DNA of 64,000 bases from contig NZ_SIZW01000039.1 of the NCBI RefSeq assembly GCF_009866805.1, positions 744,001 through 808,000 on the forward strand, in the 5' to 3' direction. This document shows positions 53,410 to 63,114 of this stretch, in pieces. The notes under the pieces are model-generated. The model saw nothing but the letters and a program-made list of their open reading frames with translations. It ran no database searches and was not told the origin of the DNA. The translations under genes were made by a program, and so were the position numbers. The DNA is from Schauerella aestuarii. GTDB taxonomy: Bacteria > Pseudomonadota > Gammaproteobacteria > Burkholderiales > Burkholderiaceae_B. How positions within the stretch are numbered: the stretch's first letter is position 1; every line of letters begins with the position of its first letter.

Positions 53410-54237
53410 CTATACCCGTTGGCACTTGGGGCAGTAATACGTCGCCCGTTGGCCTTGCACGATGCGCTTGATGGGCGTTTCGCAAACGCGGCAGGGCTGC
53501 CCATCGCGCTCGTACACCGCGGCGTGGATGGTGAAGTAGGCACCGGGCTCACCACTGGCGCCCACATAGTCGCGCAAGGTGCTGCCGCCCGAAGCGAGCG
53601 CGTCGAGCAGCGTGCTGCGGATAGCTTCGAACAATCGTTGGCAGCGCGCAAGCGACAGCTTTTGCGCGGGTGTGCGCGGGTTGATGCGAGCGCGAAAGAG
53701 GCTCTCGGAAGCGTAGATATTGCCCACGCCGACCACGGCATGGCCGGCCAGGAGGGCTTGCTTGATGGCCACGCGCCGGCCTTTGAACTGGTCGTGCAGC
53801 CACTTGGCATCGAAGCGCGGATCGAAGGGCTCGATGCCCAGGCGCGCGAGCAGGGGATGCGATTCGATCGGTCCGGCTTTGGCGTCGTGCCACAGCACCG
53901 CGCCGAAGCGCCGGGGGTCGTGCAGCCTGAAGATGGCATGCGGAAACACCCAATCCACATGATCGTGCAGTCGCGGCGGCTCGTCGGCGGGCACCCGCCG
54001 TAGCGAGCCCGACATCCCCAGGTGCACAATTTGCGTACCGTGGGCAAACCGCAAGAGCAGGTATTTGCCGCGGCGCTCGCAGGCCAGCACCGTCTGGTCC
54101 GCCAGCAAGGCAGGCAGTTCGGGCGGTATGGGCCAACGGAGGTGCGGGTGGCGGATAACGAGATGGGACAGGCGATGGCCTGTCATCACGGCGTCGATTC
54201 CACGCCGGGTCGTTTCGACTTCGGGCAGTTCCGGCAT
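53410..54237 (-). CDS. mutM: Formamidopyrimidine-DNA glycosylase
   Basis: A 275-residue base-excision repair enzyme (8-oxoguanine removal and AP lyase). After Met removal the catalytic proline leads PELPEVETTRRG; the helix-two-turn-helix has KQALLAGHAVVGVGNIYASE; the C-terminal zinc finger has Cys pairs in CRVCETPI and YYCPKCQR. I start at ATG 54237 because of the N-terminal Pro; two longer starts exist. It is divergent from the TPR gene with 59 bp between them. Confidence 0.95.
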   Translation of the reverse strand: MPELPEVETTRRGIDAVMTGHRLSHLVIRHPHLRWPIPPELPALLADQTVLACERRGKYLLLRFAHGTQIVHLGMSGSLRRVPADEPPRLHDHVDWVFPHAIFRLHDPRRFGAVLWHDAKAGPIESHPLLARLGIEPFDPRFDAKWLHDQFKGRRVAIKQALLAGHAVVGVGNIYASESLFRARINPRTPAQKLSLARCQRLFEAIRSTLLDALASGGSTLRDYVGASGEPGAYFTIHAAVYERDGQPCRVCETPIKRIVQGQRATYYCPKCQRV

Positions 54238-54296
54238 GAGCCAGTGTAAGATCATCCAATGTATGTACTGATTGTGCCATCAACCGGACGGGCCGC

Positions 54297-56120
54297 GTGA
54301 AGTCGTCGCAGAAACTCTTGAATATCGGATTGACCGCGCTGTTTGTAGCCCTGGTGGGAATACACAGCGCACCCCTGCACGCCGCCGAAAGCCGGCCGCG
54401 TGACGCTACCGGTCCCCGGATGGGTCCCAAGACGCAAAAGCCAGAGACGGAAGTCATCCGCCTGCGTTCGGGGCAACTGCCGCTCGTCACCCTGACCTCG
54501 GATGTGTTCTATCGTGTGGTGAGCGCTGAAATCGCGGCGCAGCGCGGCATGCTCGGTGTTGCCGGCACCACGATGGTCAATCTGTCGCGCGACACCAGCG
54601 ATCCACGGCTTGCCCGCCGCGGGTTGGAGTTCTTCCTGGCTGGCGGCAACCTGCGCGGTGCGCTCGAAGCCTCGCGCGCCTGGTCGCGCCTGTCGCCCAA
54701 CGATATCGAAGCCAATTCGACTGAGCTCGCCTTGTCGGCCGCCAATGGCCAGACCGAGGGCTTGGCCGAAGCGCTGCGCGTCCGGATCGACGCCTCCAAG
54801 GACAAGCCGGCCGCCATCGGCCAGGCGCTGGCCGTGTTGAGCCGCCTGAATGACAAGCGCATCGCGTTCCAGATCCTCGACCAGGCCTTGAGCCCGACGG
54901 CGCGCAAATCGCCGGCCGCATTCCTGGCGCTTTCCGATGTGGCGCAGGCGGGTGGCGATACACCACGTGCGCTGGCCGAGGCGCGCAATGCCTTGCGGGT
55001 GGACCCGAACTCGGAGGAAGCGGCGCAGCGGCTGCTCGAATACGGCATGGTTGCCGATCCGGGCCGTGCTCAGGCCGATGCCCGGGCGTATATCGCCCGG
55101 CATCCCGATGCGCGCAAGTTGCGGCTGATGTTGGCTGGTCAGTTGGCCGACACCGGCGATTACGACGGTGCCCTTACCGAGCTGCAGGCGATGTCCAAGC
55201 AGTCGCCGGAAGACTTCGATCTGCTGTCGCTGCAGGCGCAAGTGGCCTACAAGGCCGGTCGCGCCGATCAGGCCAGATCGTTGCTCGAGCAATATCTGAG
55301 CGTGCAGAACCAACGCGAGCAGGCCACTGTGCCGGGCGCGAGCGACGCGGGCGCAGCGGCTGCCGATGCGCATGCGATGCTGGCCAAGATTGCAGAAGAC
55401 CAAGGCCGCTATGACGACGCCGTGGCGCAGCTGGACCAGATCGACGATCCCTCGTTGCGCTATTCGTCCACCGTGCGTCAGGCCGGTATTCGCGCCAAGC
55501 AAGGCCGCGTGGCCGAGGCCGTTCGCTTGATCGACACCGCCGAGCCGCTGGATGACGACGAGCGGGTGATCGGTGTGCTGGCCAAGGCGCAGATTCTGCG
55601 CGATGCCGATCAGCTCGACGCTGCCGTGAAAGTGCTGTCCGATGCGGATCGCGCCATTCCCGATAGCGTCGAGATCAAGTACGAACTCGCCATGACGGTC
55701 GAGCGCCAGGGCAAGTTCGACCAGCTCGAAAAGCTGCTGCGCGAAGTGATCGCGCTCGACCCTGACCATGCGCATGCCTACAACGCCTTGGGCTACACGC
55801 TGGCCGACAACAACAAGCGCCTGCCCGAAGCGCAGTCGCTGATCGGTCGCGCCATGGAACTCAAGCCCGGCGACCCGTTCATCATGGATAGCATGGGCTG
55901 GGTGAAGTACCGCCTGGGCGATAACGCTGCCGCCATCGACTTTCTGCGCAAAGCCTACGTGCTTCGCCCCGAGGCCGATATCGCCGCTCACCTGGCCGAA
56001 GTGCTGTGGGTGGACGGCAAGCGCGACGAAGCGCAGAAGCTGCTGCAGGGCGCCTATGAAAAGGATTCGACGAATAAAACGCTCAACGACACGATCCAGC
56101 GTTTGGGTGTGAAGTTATGA
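54297..56120 (+). CDS. Tetratricopeptide-repeat envelope protein
   Basis: A 607-residue protein with a signal peptide (MKSSQKLLNIGLTALFVALV, cleavage after LHAA) and repeated helical pairs of the TPR kind from about residue 110 to the end, for instance NALGYTLADNNKRLPEAQSL and DSMGWVKYRLGDNAAAIDFL in the C-terminal part. Start is GTG 54297. It overlaps lolB by four bases, an arrangement conserved in betaproteobacteria (family knowledge). A role in outer-membrane maintenance or polysaccharide handling is plausible but unproven. Confidence 0.85.
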   Translation: MKSSQKLLNIGLTALFVALVGIHSAPLHAAESRPRDATGPRMGPKTQKPETEVIRLRSGQLPLVTLTSDVFYRVVSAEIAAQRGMLGVAGTTMVNLSRDTSDPRLARRGLEFFLAGGNLRGALEASRAWSRLSPNDIEANSTELALSAANGQTEGLAEALRVRIDASKDKPAAIGQALAVLSRLNDKRIAFQILDQALSPTARKSPAAFLALSDVAQAGGDTPRALAEARNALRVDPNSEEAAQRLLEYGMVADPGRAQADARAYIARHPDARKLRLMLAGQLADTGDYDGALTELQAMSKQSPEDFDLLSLQAQVAYKAGRADQARSLLEQYLSVQNQREQATVPGASDAGAAAADAHAMLAKIAEDQGRYDDAVAQLDQIDDPSLRYSSTVRQAGIRAKQGRVAEAVRLIDTAEPLDDDERVIGVLAKAQILRDADQLDAAVKVLSDADRAIPDSVEIKYELAMTVERQGKFDQLEKLLREVIALDPDHAHAYNALGYTLADNNKRLPEAQSLIGRAMELKPGDPFIMDSMGWVKYRLGDNAAAIDFLRKAYVLRPEADIAAHLAEVLWVDGKRDEAQKLLQGAYEKDSTNKTLNDTIQRLGVKL

Positions 56121-56686
56121 AGGGTTGGCGGGTAGCGATTGCAGGCGCGTTATGCCTGATGTTGGCGGCGTGCGTGACGCCAGATCGTATCGGCGGCTCG
56201 GGTCGCGCCGATGAGTTCAGCCGGGTAGGGCGCTTCGCCCTCACCGTGACCGAGCCGGACGGCAAGCAGGATGCGGTGCAAGGCGGTTTCTCCTGGCTCG
56301 ACGAAGGCGATCGGTACGTGCTGGATCTCACCAATCCGCTTGGGTCGACCCAGGCCCGCGTCGAGGGCACGGCGCGCGGCGCGACGCTCACGCGTGCCAA
56401 TGGCGAGGTGCTACAAGCCGACGATCCCGATGCCTTGGCCGAAGATGCGCTGGGCAGCCCGGTGCCGGTATCCGGCATGCGCGATTGGCTGCGCGGCCGT
56501 ACGGCGCGCCAGCCCGCCGCCACGCAATTGCAGAGCGACGCGCAAAATCGTCCCACATCATTCCAACAGGGCGGCTGGCAAGCCAACCTGTCGCGCTATG
56601 ACGCGCAAGGCCCGCAACTGCTTGTGCTCGAACGCCGCGTCGATGGTCGTCGGGTTGTGGTTCGCCTCGTCGTCAACGCGCCCTGA
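56117..56686 (+). CDS. lolB: Outer-membrane lipoprotein LolB
   Basis: A 189-residue lipoprotein that accepts lipoproteins from LolA and inserts them in the outer membrane. The signal peptide ends in the lipobox LAAC with Cys19. The mature part shows FSRVGRFALTVTEPDGKQ and GGFSWLDEGDRYVLDLTNPLG, the first strands of the LolA/B fold, plus the late RDWLRGR segment. It overlaps the TPR gene by four bases and is followed by ispE, the same order as in many betaproteobacteria. Confidence 0.92.
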   Translation: MKGWRVAIAGALCLMLAACVTPDRIGGSGRADEFSRVGRFALTVTEPDGKQDAVQGGFSWLDEGDRYVLDLTNPLGSTQARVEGTARGATLTRANGEVLQADDPDALAEDALGSPVPVSGMRDWLRGRTARQPAATQLQSDAQNRPTSFQQGGWQANLSRYDAQGPQLLVLERRVDGRRVVVRLVVNAP

Positions 56687-56730
56687 TTGCATGGCGGACG
56701 GCGTATCGCGCCGGTCTGTTTTTTGTATCG

Positions 56731-56751
56731 CGCGCCGCATCCTGCGGCGCG
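56731..56751 (+). terminator. Hairpin between lolB and ispE
   Basis: A 9-bp GC-rich stem (CGCGCCGCA with its complement, three-base loop), followed by TTTCGTTT. A weak terminator at best; ispE may still be read through from lolB. Confidence 0.45.
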
Positions 56752-56770
56752 TTTCGTTTGAATTGCACCC

Positions 56771-57712
56771 GTGACGCTCTACGACATCCCGGCGCCAGCC
56801 AAAATCAATTTGTTCCTGCATGTGGTGGGCCGTCGCGCCGACGGCTATCACTTGCTGCAGACCGTCTTCCGTTTCATCGATCTGCAAGACACCTTGCATA
56901 TCGAGGTGCGCCGCGATGGGCAGATCACGCGCGCCTACGATCTGCCTGGCGTGGCTGAAAACGACGATCTCTGCGTGCGGGCCGCACGGGCCCTGCAGGC
57001 CGCGACCGGCTGCACGCAGGGCGCGCACATCGACCTGGTCAAGCGCATCCCGGCAGGGGGCGGGCTGGGGGGCGGATCGAGCGATGCGGCCAGCGTGATG
57101 ATGGCGCTCAACCGGGCGTGGAACACGGGCTTGTCGCGCGAAGCCTTGATGGCGCTGGCGTTGCCGCTGGGCGCAGATGTGCCGGTTTTCATCTTCGGGC
57201 AGTCGGCATTCGCCGAAGGCGTGGGCGAAAAACTGACCGCTGTGACGTTGCCCGAACGGGCGTATGTGATCGCGCAACCCGACGCTTCCGTGCCGACAAT
57301 GTCGGTTTTTAGCGACCCCGATTTGACAAGGGATTCGCCGATGATCATAATAGCGGACTTTCTTGCACGGCCCACTTCTGACTTCGGTCGGAATGATCTG
57401 GAACCGGTGGTTTGCAAGCGTTTTGAGCCTGTCTCGAATGCCCTGCGAGCCCTGAAACAGATGGGAGTGGCTGCGCGAATGTCGGGTTCCGGTGCGTGTT
57501 TGTTTGCCGAATATCCCTCTTTCGCAACAGCCGTTTTGGCAGAGCAGGAAATTGCCGCTACAATGCGTGCCGCAAGTCGAGGTTCTGCAATCTCACCTGG
57601 CCGGACAAGCGGGAGGGCAAGCACAGATGATGTGTATGCCGCCGCCCGATTCAGGTTGCTGCAGTCCTGCTCCGGTCTTGACGAGCATCCGTTGCGGTAT
57701 TGGATTGCTTGA
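56771..57712 (+). CDS. ispE: 4-diphosphocytidyl-2-C-methyl-D-erythritol kinase
   Basis: A 313-residue GHMP kinase of the MEP isoprenoid route. Start GTG 56771 leads MTLYDIPAPAKINLFLHVVG, ATP loop PAGGGLGGGSSDAAS, third motif MSGSGACLFAEY. The end, LQSCSGLDEHPLRYWIA, fits the family, but about 30 residues before it (after IAATMRAAS) do not and seem to be an insertion, making it longer than the usual 280-290. It is 4 bp before tRNA-Gln. Confidence 0.94.
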   Translation: MTLYDIPAPAKINLFLHVVGRRADGYHLLQTVFRFIDLQDTLHIEVRRDGQITRAYDLPGVAENDDLCVRAARALQAATGCTQGAHIDLVKRIPAGGGLGGGSSDAASVMMALNRAWNTGLSREALMALALPLGADVPVFIFGQSAFAEGVGEKLTAVTLPERAYVIAQPDASVPTMSVFSDPDLTRDSPMIIIADFLARPTSDFGRNDLEPVVCKRFEPVSNALRALKQMGVAARMSGSGACLFAEYPSFATAVLAEQEIAATMRAASRGSAISPGRTSGRASTDDVYAAARFRLLQSCSGLDEHPLRYWIA

Positions 57713-57716
57713 TTGT

Positions 57717-57790
57717 TGGGGAGTCGCCAAGTTGGTTAAGGCTCTGGATTTTGATTCCAGCATGCGAAGGTTCGAATCCTTCCTCCCCAG
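57717..57790 (+). tRNA. tRNA-Gln (UUG)
   Basis: A 74-nt cloverleaf: acceptor TGGGGAG/CTCCCCA, anticodon stem CTGGA/TCCAG with loop TTTTGAT (anticodon TTG), T arm GAAGG-TTCGAAT-CCTTC, discriminator G. CCA is not encoded. It lies 4 bp after ispE and before prs, the usual betaproteobacterial position. Confidence 0.97.
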
Positions 57791-57810
57791 CCCGAATTCA
57801 TAAAAATATT

Positions 57811-57866
57811 AAAAAAAGCTGTTGAACATGCCCGTCTGATACTGGCCCGGTTCAGCAGCTTTTTTT
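57811..57866 (+). terminator. Terminator after tRNA-Gln
   Basis: Seventeen-base arms 57811-57827 and 57850-57866 (AAAAAAAGCTG... and its complement, one mismatch) with a 22-base loop, ending in seven T. The A run on the left makes it look bidirectional. Confidence 0.8.
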
Positions 57867-57930
57867 GTTGGTACGTATTAAATCCGGCGTCTCTCGCGCC
57901 GCGCCTTTTCACTCGACAGCAGCACCGCTC

Positions 57931-58881
57931 ATGCCAAACGACAGCTTCATGATTTTCACCGGGACGGCCAATACACGTTTGGCCGTCGACGTGGTCAACC
58001 ATCTGGACATGTCCTTGGGCAAGATGACGGTCGGCCGTTTTTCGGACGGCGAAGTCATGGTCGAGATCAATGAGAACGTGCGCGGCAAAGACGTGTTCGT
58101 GCTGCAGCCCACCTGTGCGCCTACCAACGACAACCTGATGGAAGTCATGGTGATGGTCGATGCCTTGCGCCGGGCTTCGGCCGGCCGCATCACCGCCGCC
58201 ATTCCCTACTTCGGTTATGCGCGTCAGGATCGCCGCCCGCGTTCGGCGCGGGTGTCGATTTCGGCCAAGGTCGTGGCCAACATGCTGCAGGTCGCCGGCG
58301 TCGATCGCGTGCTCACAATGGATCTGCACGCCGATCAGATCCAGGGCTTTTTCGACATTCCGGTCGACAACATCTACGCCGGTCCGATTTTGCTGGGCGA
58401 CATCTGGCGCCGCAATTTCTCGAATCTCGTGGTGGTGTCGCCCGATATCGGCGGCGTGGTGCGTGCCCGGGCATTGGCCAAGCAGCTCGAGGCCGACCTG
58501 GCCATCATCGACAAGCGTCGTCCGCGTGCCAATGTGTCGGAAGTGATGAACATCATCGGCGAGATCGACGGCCGCACGTGCCTGATCATGGATGACATGG
58601 TCGACACGGCCGGTACGCTGTGCAAGGCTGCCCAGGCGCTCAAGGAGCGCGGCGCCGGCGCCGTGTACGCATATTGCACGCACCCCGTGTTGTCGGGTGG
58701 CGCGGTCGACCGCATTGCGGCATCGGAACTCGACGAACTCGTCGTTACTGATTCCATTCCGTTGTCGGACCAGGCTGCCCAGTGCGGCAAGATCCGCCAA
58801 TTGTCGTGCGCGGCATTGCTGGGCGAGACCATTCTGCGTATCTCGAACGCCGAGTCGGTCAGCTCGCTGTTCGTCGACTAA
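57931..58881 (+). CDS. prs: Ribose-phosphate pyrophosphokinase
   Basis: A 316-residue enzyme that makes PRPP from ribose 5-phosphate and ATP. Landmarks: [50 protein letters not shown], and the PRPP loop [13 protein letters not shown] 57931 ([14 protein letters not shown]) is chosen; ATG 57949 is possible. It follows tRNA-Gln and precedes rplY by 123 bp. Confidence 0.96.
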   Translation: MPNDSFMIFTGTANTRLAVDVVNHLDMSLGKMTVGRFSDGEVMVEINENVRGKDVFVLQPTCAPTNDNLMEVMVMVDALRRASAGRITAAIPYFGYARQDRRPRSARVSISAKVVANMLQVAGVDRVLTMDLHADQIQGFFDIPVDNIYAGPILLGDIWRRNFSNLVVVSPDIGGVVRARALAKQLEADLAIIDKRRPRANVSEVMNIIGEIDGRTCLIMDDMVDTAGTLCKAAQALKERGAGAVYAYCTHPVLSGGAVDRIAASELDELVVTDSIPLSDQAAQCGKIRQLSCAALLGETILRISNAESVSSLFVD

Positions 58882-59004
58882 GTAAAGCTTTCAGAATTGC
58901 GCGTGCCGCTGGTCGCGGCGGCACGTTCAGATGACGGCGGGCATGTTGCCCGCCGTGTCGCTAATCGGACGCCAGATCACGGTGTCCACTGTTTGGAGTT
59001 ATCC

Positions 59005-59637
59005 ATGAAATTCAATGCCACTACGCGTAGCGTACAGGGATCGAGTGCGAGCCGCCGCCTGCGCCACGCTGGCCGCGTTCCCGCCATCGTTTACGGTGGA
59101 ACGAGCGAGCCCAAGAACATCGAACTCGATCACAATGAAATTTTCCACGCCCTGCGCAAGGAACAATTCCATTCGTCGATCCTGGAAATGCAACTGGAAG
59201 GCAAGAGCGAGCAGGTTCTGCTGCGTTCGGTCCAATGGCACGCCTATCGCCAATTGGTCCTGCACGTTGACTTCCAACGCGTCGATGCCAAGTCCGCTCT
59301 GCACACCAAGGTGCCCCTGCACTTCATCAACGAAGAATCGTCGCCGGCCGTCAAGCTCAACGCTGCTGTCGTGACGCACATCGTGACCGAACTGGAAATT
59401 TCTTGCTTGCCCAAGAACCTGCCCCCGTTCATCGAAGTGGACCTGGGCAACCTGTTGGTTGGCGAACCCCTGCACCTCTCGCACATCAAGCTGCCGAACG
59501 GCGTGACGTACGTCCCCCACGGCGCTGAAACCGACCCGATCCTGGCCTCGGCCAACGTGAAGGGTCCGCAAGAGATCGAAGAAGACGAAGCCGCTCCGGC
59601 TCAAGGCGACGACGCGCCCGACGCGCCGCAGGCCTGA
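59005..59637 (+). CDS. rplY: 50S ribosomal protein L25/general stress protein Ctc
   Basis: A 210-residue protein of the long, two-domain L25/Ctc form that binds 5S rRNA. The N-terminal domain (1-95) has [22 protein letters not shown] and IVYGG; the C-terminal beta domain (96-185) is followed by an acidic tail. GGAG stands six bases before the ATG. A strong terminator follows. Confidence 0.95.
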   Translation: MKFNATTRSVQGSSASRRLRHAGRVPAIVYGGTSEPKNIELDHNEIFHALRKEQFHSSILEMQLEGKSEQVLLRSVQWHAYRQLVLHVDFQRVDAKSALHTKVPLHFINEESSPAVKLNAAVVTHIVTELEISCLPKNLPPFIEVDLGNLLVGEPLHLSHIKLPNGVTYVPHGAETDPILASANVKGPQEIEEDEAAPAQGDDAPDAPQA

Positions 59638-59673
59638 TAGACGCGATCCCCACCTTAAACTGGCGGATCGAAC

Positions 59674-59717
59674 GAACCCTGCGCGTGCGCGATTCGCATG
59701 CGCAGGGTTCTTTTTTT
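59674..59717 (+). terminator. Rho-independent terminator after rplY
   Basis: A perfect 11-bp stem, GAACCCTGCGC (59674-59684) with its complement (59700-59710), followed by seven T. Confidence 0.88.
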
Positions 59718-59741
59718 GAGGTTTCAGGACAAGGGTTCAGC

Positions 59742-60338
59742 ATGTCGACACCGATACGACTCATCGTCGGACTAGGCAATCCTGGTGCGGAATATGAGAC
59801 CACGCGGCATAACGCCGGCTTCTGGCTCGCCGACCACGTGGCCGACGATCTGAAGGCGTCGTTTACCGTCGAGAAAGCATTCTCCGGTGCGGTGGCCAAG
59901 GCGCGCGTCGACGGCGACAACGTATTGCTGCTCAAACCCATGACGTATATGAATCGCTCCGGCCTGGCCGTGGGCGCGTTGGCCCGCTTTTACAAGCTCG
60001 TGCCCGAACAGGTGCTGGTGCTGCACGACGAACTCGATCTGCTGCCGGGCCAAGTCAAGATGAAGCAGGGCGGCGGTCATGCCGGTCACAATGGCCTGAA
60101 GGATATCCAGGCGGCGCTCGGCAGCCCCGATTTCTGGCGCTTGCGCTTGGGCATCGGTCATCCGCGCACGTTGAACCTGGCGCAGCAAGTGGCTGATTTC
60201 GTCCTGCATCCGCCGCGGCGTGAAGAACAGGCGGAAATCGATCGCGTGATCGATCGGTGCCGCGCCGTGATGACCTGGTTCTTGCTGGGCGATTTTGCCC
60301 GGGCATCACGGCAGTTGGCCGACGGCGGCGTGAAGTGA
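59742..60338 (+). CDS. pth: Peptidyl-tRNA hydrolase
   Basis: A 198-residue enzyme that frees tRNA from drop-off peptidyl-tRNA. Catalytic His in [29 protein letters not shown] and [28 protein letters not shown] carry the Asn and Asp. ATG 59742 is used. It lies between the rplY terminator and a CPBP-like gene that it overlaps by four bases (GTGA). Confidence 0.96.
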   Translation: MSTPIRLIVGLGNPGAEYETTRHNAGFWLADHVADDLKASFTVEKAFSGAVAKARVDGDNVLLLKPMTYMNRSGLAVGALARFYKLVPEQVLVLHDELDLLPGQVKMKQGGGHAGHNGLKDIQAALGSPDFWRLRLGIGHPRTLNLAQQVADFVLHPPRREEQAEIDRVIDRCRAVMTWFLLGDFARASRQLADGGVK

Positions 60339-61147
60339 ATACGCCGGGCGAATCGGTGCAGCCGACGGCACCCGAGCGGCCGCCTTCAAGGCCGCTGGGC
60401 GCGCGTTTTCGCGACGACGTGGTCGATCTGTGGCGTTTCATTCGCAAGCCGTCGCTCGGCCCGCGGCGGCCGGGCCGTCATGCGGGCTCGATCGGCGTGG
60501 CCGATGCGGTGTCGGGATTGGCGTGGCGCCGCTTGCTGGCCTGGGCGGCCGTGCTGTGGCTGTTGAACGCGGGCGTGTTGGGCCCCCTGGCCGTGCAGGC
60601 CGCATCGGCCGGCGGCAGCACCCACCGCCTGGATATGAACAATATTCCCTGGTTCACCGGCTTCCTGTGGGCACCGCTCGTCGAGGAACTCACGTTCCGC
60701 TACGGCCTGCGGCGGCCGCTGCAGGCGTTATGGCTGCTGCCGATTGCGGCGTTTGCCATGGTGAAAGGTCCGCAGACCTGGGCCGTGTGGATGATGGCGA
60801 TCGCCATCCTCGTGGCATTCTGGACGCTGCGGGAAGGGCCTGTGCGCCGCGTGCGGGTGCATGGCTGGCGACGGCTGTACCGAAAGCATTTTGGCTGGGT
60901 GTTTTACGGCGCTTCGCTCGGGTTTGCTGCCTTGCACCTCGCGAACTTCAAGCTGGGCGCGATTGCCTGGTGGATGATGCCCGTACTGGTGCTGCCGCAG
61001 TTTGCGGCCGGCGTGGTGATGGGCTGGGTGCGGATGCGACGCGGTATCGGCGCCTCGATCGTGCTGCACGCCCTCTATAACGGCGGGCCATTGTTGTTGC
61101 TGTTCCTGGCGATGCAGGTCGTCTCGCCAGAAGCGTTGGGCGGCTAG
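60335..61147 (+). CDS. CPBP-family intramembrane metalloprotease-like protein
   Basis: A 270-residue membrane protein with about five to six hydrophobic segments. The CPBP motifs EELTFRYGL (EExxxR), FAALHLANF (FxxxH) and [10 protein letters not shown] (HxxxN/B) are all present, so the metalloprotease site looks intact. Start is taken as GTG 60335, overlapping the pth stop; the first 70 residues are Arg/Pro-rich and cytoplasmic. Some CPBP proteins mature peptides or give bacteriocin immunity; nothing nearby suggests a peptide. Confidence 0.82.
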   Translation: MNTPGESVQPTAPERPPSRPLGARFRDDVVDLWRFIRKPSLGPRRPGRHAGSIGVADAVSGLAWRRLLAWAAVLWLLNAGVLGPLAVQAASAGGSTHRLDMNNIPWFTGFLWAPLVEELTFRYGLRRPLQALWLLPIAAFAMVKGPQTWAVWMMAIAILVAFWTLREGPVRRVRVHGWRRLYRKHFGWVFYGASLGFAALHLANFKLGAIAWWMMPVLVLPQFAAGVVMGWVRMRRGIGASIVLHALYNGGPLLLLFLAMQVVSPEALGG

Positions 61148-61235
61148 GGCATCGCGCCCGAGGTCGCTCGAATCTCATTCGCCGGTGCAGGCGTTAAACT
61201 GCCCGGCTCAATCTTTATCTCGATGGATTTTTCTC

Positions 61236-62327
61236 ATGGCATTGCAATGCGGCATCGTCGGTCTTCCCAACGTCGGTAAATCGACGCTTTTCAACGCGCT
61301 TACGCGTGCGGGCATTCCGGCGGAAAACTATCCGTTCTGCACGATCGAGCCCAACGTGGGCGTGGTCGAGGTGCCCGATCCCCGTTTGGCCAAGCTGGCG
61401 GAAATCGTCAACCCCGAGCGCATCCTGTCGGCCACGGTCGAATTCGTGGACATCGCCGGCCTGGTGGCGGGCGCCAGCAAGGGTGAGGGCCTGGGCAACC
61501 AGTTCCTGGCCCACATCCGCGAAACGGACGCCATCGTCAACGTGGTGCGCTGCTTCGAAGACGGCAACGTGATTCACGTGGCCGGCCGCGTGGATCCGAT
61601 TGCGGACATCGAAGTCATCGAAACCGAACTGGCACTGGCCGACATGCAGACGGCCGAAAAGGCCCTGCATCGCTTCTCGAAGACTGCGCGCTCGGGCGAC
61701 AAGGATGCCCAGCGTTTGGTGACGGTGATCGAGAAATGCATCAAGCAACTCGACGAAGCCAAGCCGATCCGCGCCTTGGGATTGACCAAGGAAGAGCTCG
61801 CCGATATCGCCCAGCTCTGCTTCATCACCGCCAAGCCCGCCATGTATGTGGGTAACGTGAGCGATGACGGCTTCAAGGATAATCCGCTCCTGGATCGCCT
61901 GACCGAATTCGCCAAGTCGCGCGGCGCGCCTGTGGTGGCTATTTGTGCCGCTATCGAGTCGGAGATCGTGGACCTGGGTGAAGAAGACCGCGTCGCGTTC
62001 CTTTCCGACATGGGCATGGAAGAGCCGGGCCTGAACCGACTGATCCGCGCCGCATTCAAGCTGCTCGGCCTGCAAACCTACTTCACCGCTGGCGTGAAGG
62101 AAGTGCGCGCCTGGACCGTGCCGATCGGCGCCACCGGCCCGCAGGCCGCCGGCGTGATCCATACCGACTTCGAGCGCGGGTACATCCGCGCGCAAACGAT
62201 CGCGTATGAGGATTTCATCGCGTTCAAGGGCGAGCAGGGCGCCAAGGAAGCCGGCAAGATGCGCGCCGAAGGCAAGGAATACATCGTCAAGGACGGCGAT
62301 GTGATGAACTTCCTGTTCAACGTTTAA
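61236..62327 (+). CDS. ychF: Redox-regulated ATPase YchF
   Basis: A 363-residue Obg-family P-loop protein. G1 GLPNVGKST at residues 9-17, G3 as [20 protein letters not shown], the altered G4 as in YchF (which uses ATP), and a C-terminal TGS domain (about 277-360) ending [10 protein letters not shown]. The order pth-ychF is common; here a CPBP-like gene is between. ATG 61236 is used. Confidence 0.96.
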   Translation: MALQCGIVGLPNVGKSTLFNALTRAGIPAENYPFCTIEPNVGVVEVPDPRLAKLAEIVNPERILSATVEFVDIAGLVAGASKGEGLGNQFLAHIRETDAIVNVVRCFEDGNVIHVAGRVDPIADIEVIETELALADMQTAEKALHRFSKTARSGDKDAQRLVTVIEKCIKQLDEAKPIRALGLTKEELADIAQLCFITAKPAMYVGNVSDDGFKDNPLLDRLTEFAKSRGAPVVAICAAIESEIVDLGEEDRVAFLSDMGMEEPGLNRLIRAAFKLLGLQTYFTAGVKEVRAWTVPIGATGPQAAGVIHTDFERGYIRAQTIAYEDFIAFKGEQGAKEAGKMRAEGKEYIVKDGDVMNFLFNV

Positions 62328-62412
62328 GGTTAGGCGTTCAGGGCCGTCGCCTGGGTAATGGCGGCGGTGCAGGCGATAAACTGTGTCTTCCACCATCACC
62401 AGGATGAGACGC

Positions 62413-62826
62413 ATGCTTCGCCCCGATATCACCCTCGAGTATCTGAACGCCCGTTCCGCGGATCGTCTGCCCGGGCATTACGGCTTCGAGGTCACCGCGT
62501 TCGACGAAGGACGTCTGGAGGCGCAGATCGAGCTTCAGCCCTGGATGATGGCGCCTAACGGGTTTCTGCATGCCGCCACGGTCATTCTCCTGGCCGACAC
62601 CAGCGCAGGATATGCCACCATCGCCCATTTGCCGGAAGGCGCCAAGAACTTCACCACCATCGAGTTGAAAAGTAACTTCCTGGGTACGGCGAAAGGCGGT
62701 GTGCTTCGGGCCGAAGCGGTGGCCGAGCATCTGGGACGCAATACCCAGGTCTGGTCCGCGGCAGTGTTCAACGATCAAGGCAAGAAGACGGCGCTCTTTC
62801 GTTGCACGCAGATGGTGCTTTGGTAA
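62413..62826 (+). CDS. PaaI-type hotdog thioesterase
   Basis: A 137-residue hotdog fold protein; PWMMAPNGFLHAATVILLADTSAGYA holds the catalytic Asn-Gly and Asp/Thr region of the PaaI/YdiI group, and NFTTIELKSNFLG the second strand set. It splits acyl-CoA, probably aromatic. ATG 62413 has AGGA eight bases upstream; ATG 62404 lacks a proper site. It is 85 bp after ychF. Confidence 0.88.
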   Translation: MLRPDITLEYLNARSADRLPGHYGFEVTAFDEGRLEAQIELQPWMMAPNGFLHAATVILLADTSAGYATIAHLPEGAKNFTTIELKSNFLGTAKGGVLRAEAVAEHLGRNTQVWSAAVFNDQGKKTALFRCTQMVLW

Positions 62827-63114
62827 TAGGCTAGCGCTCAGCGGCGCATTGTGCGGAACCGTTTGCGGCGGTGTGGGTCGAACCCATAACCTGACGTCAT
62901 TTGCTTTCAACGGCGTTGCGCCACATTGCGGTACAAATTAGTCACTTCCAATGCCGGGGCTGGCGCAAACCGACCCCCTCAATTTGATACGATAGGCCCT
63001 TCGCAGCGGCTTGCAGGCGCGCGCACGTAATGTGCGGCCCGGGCACCGCTCCTTAGGCGCCTCTGTTCTGCGCCGCTCCCGCACAATACTGATCGAGGTA
63101 CCCACGAGGCAACG
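62827..63114. other. Intergenic region, no gene seen
   Basis: 288 bp between the thioesterase and AsmA genes. It has a TTGATACGATAG spot near 62982-62993 that may be a -10 region. A tRNA T-arm-like stretch (TGGG-TTCGA-CCCA on the minus strand near 62880) has no cloverleaf around it. Confidence 0.3.

Noticed and set aside
56690-56770. Promoter or small gene between lolB and ispE
   Set aside because: Only a GC-rich hairpin is visible; no ORF with a ribosome site fits in 84 bp.
62870-62905. A tRNA T-arm-like sequence on the minus strand
   Set aside because: TGGG-TTCGA-CCCA is present, but I could find no acceptor, D or anticodon arms around it, and the stem is one pair short. Treated as chance.
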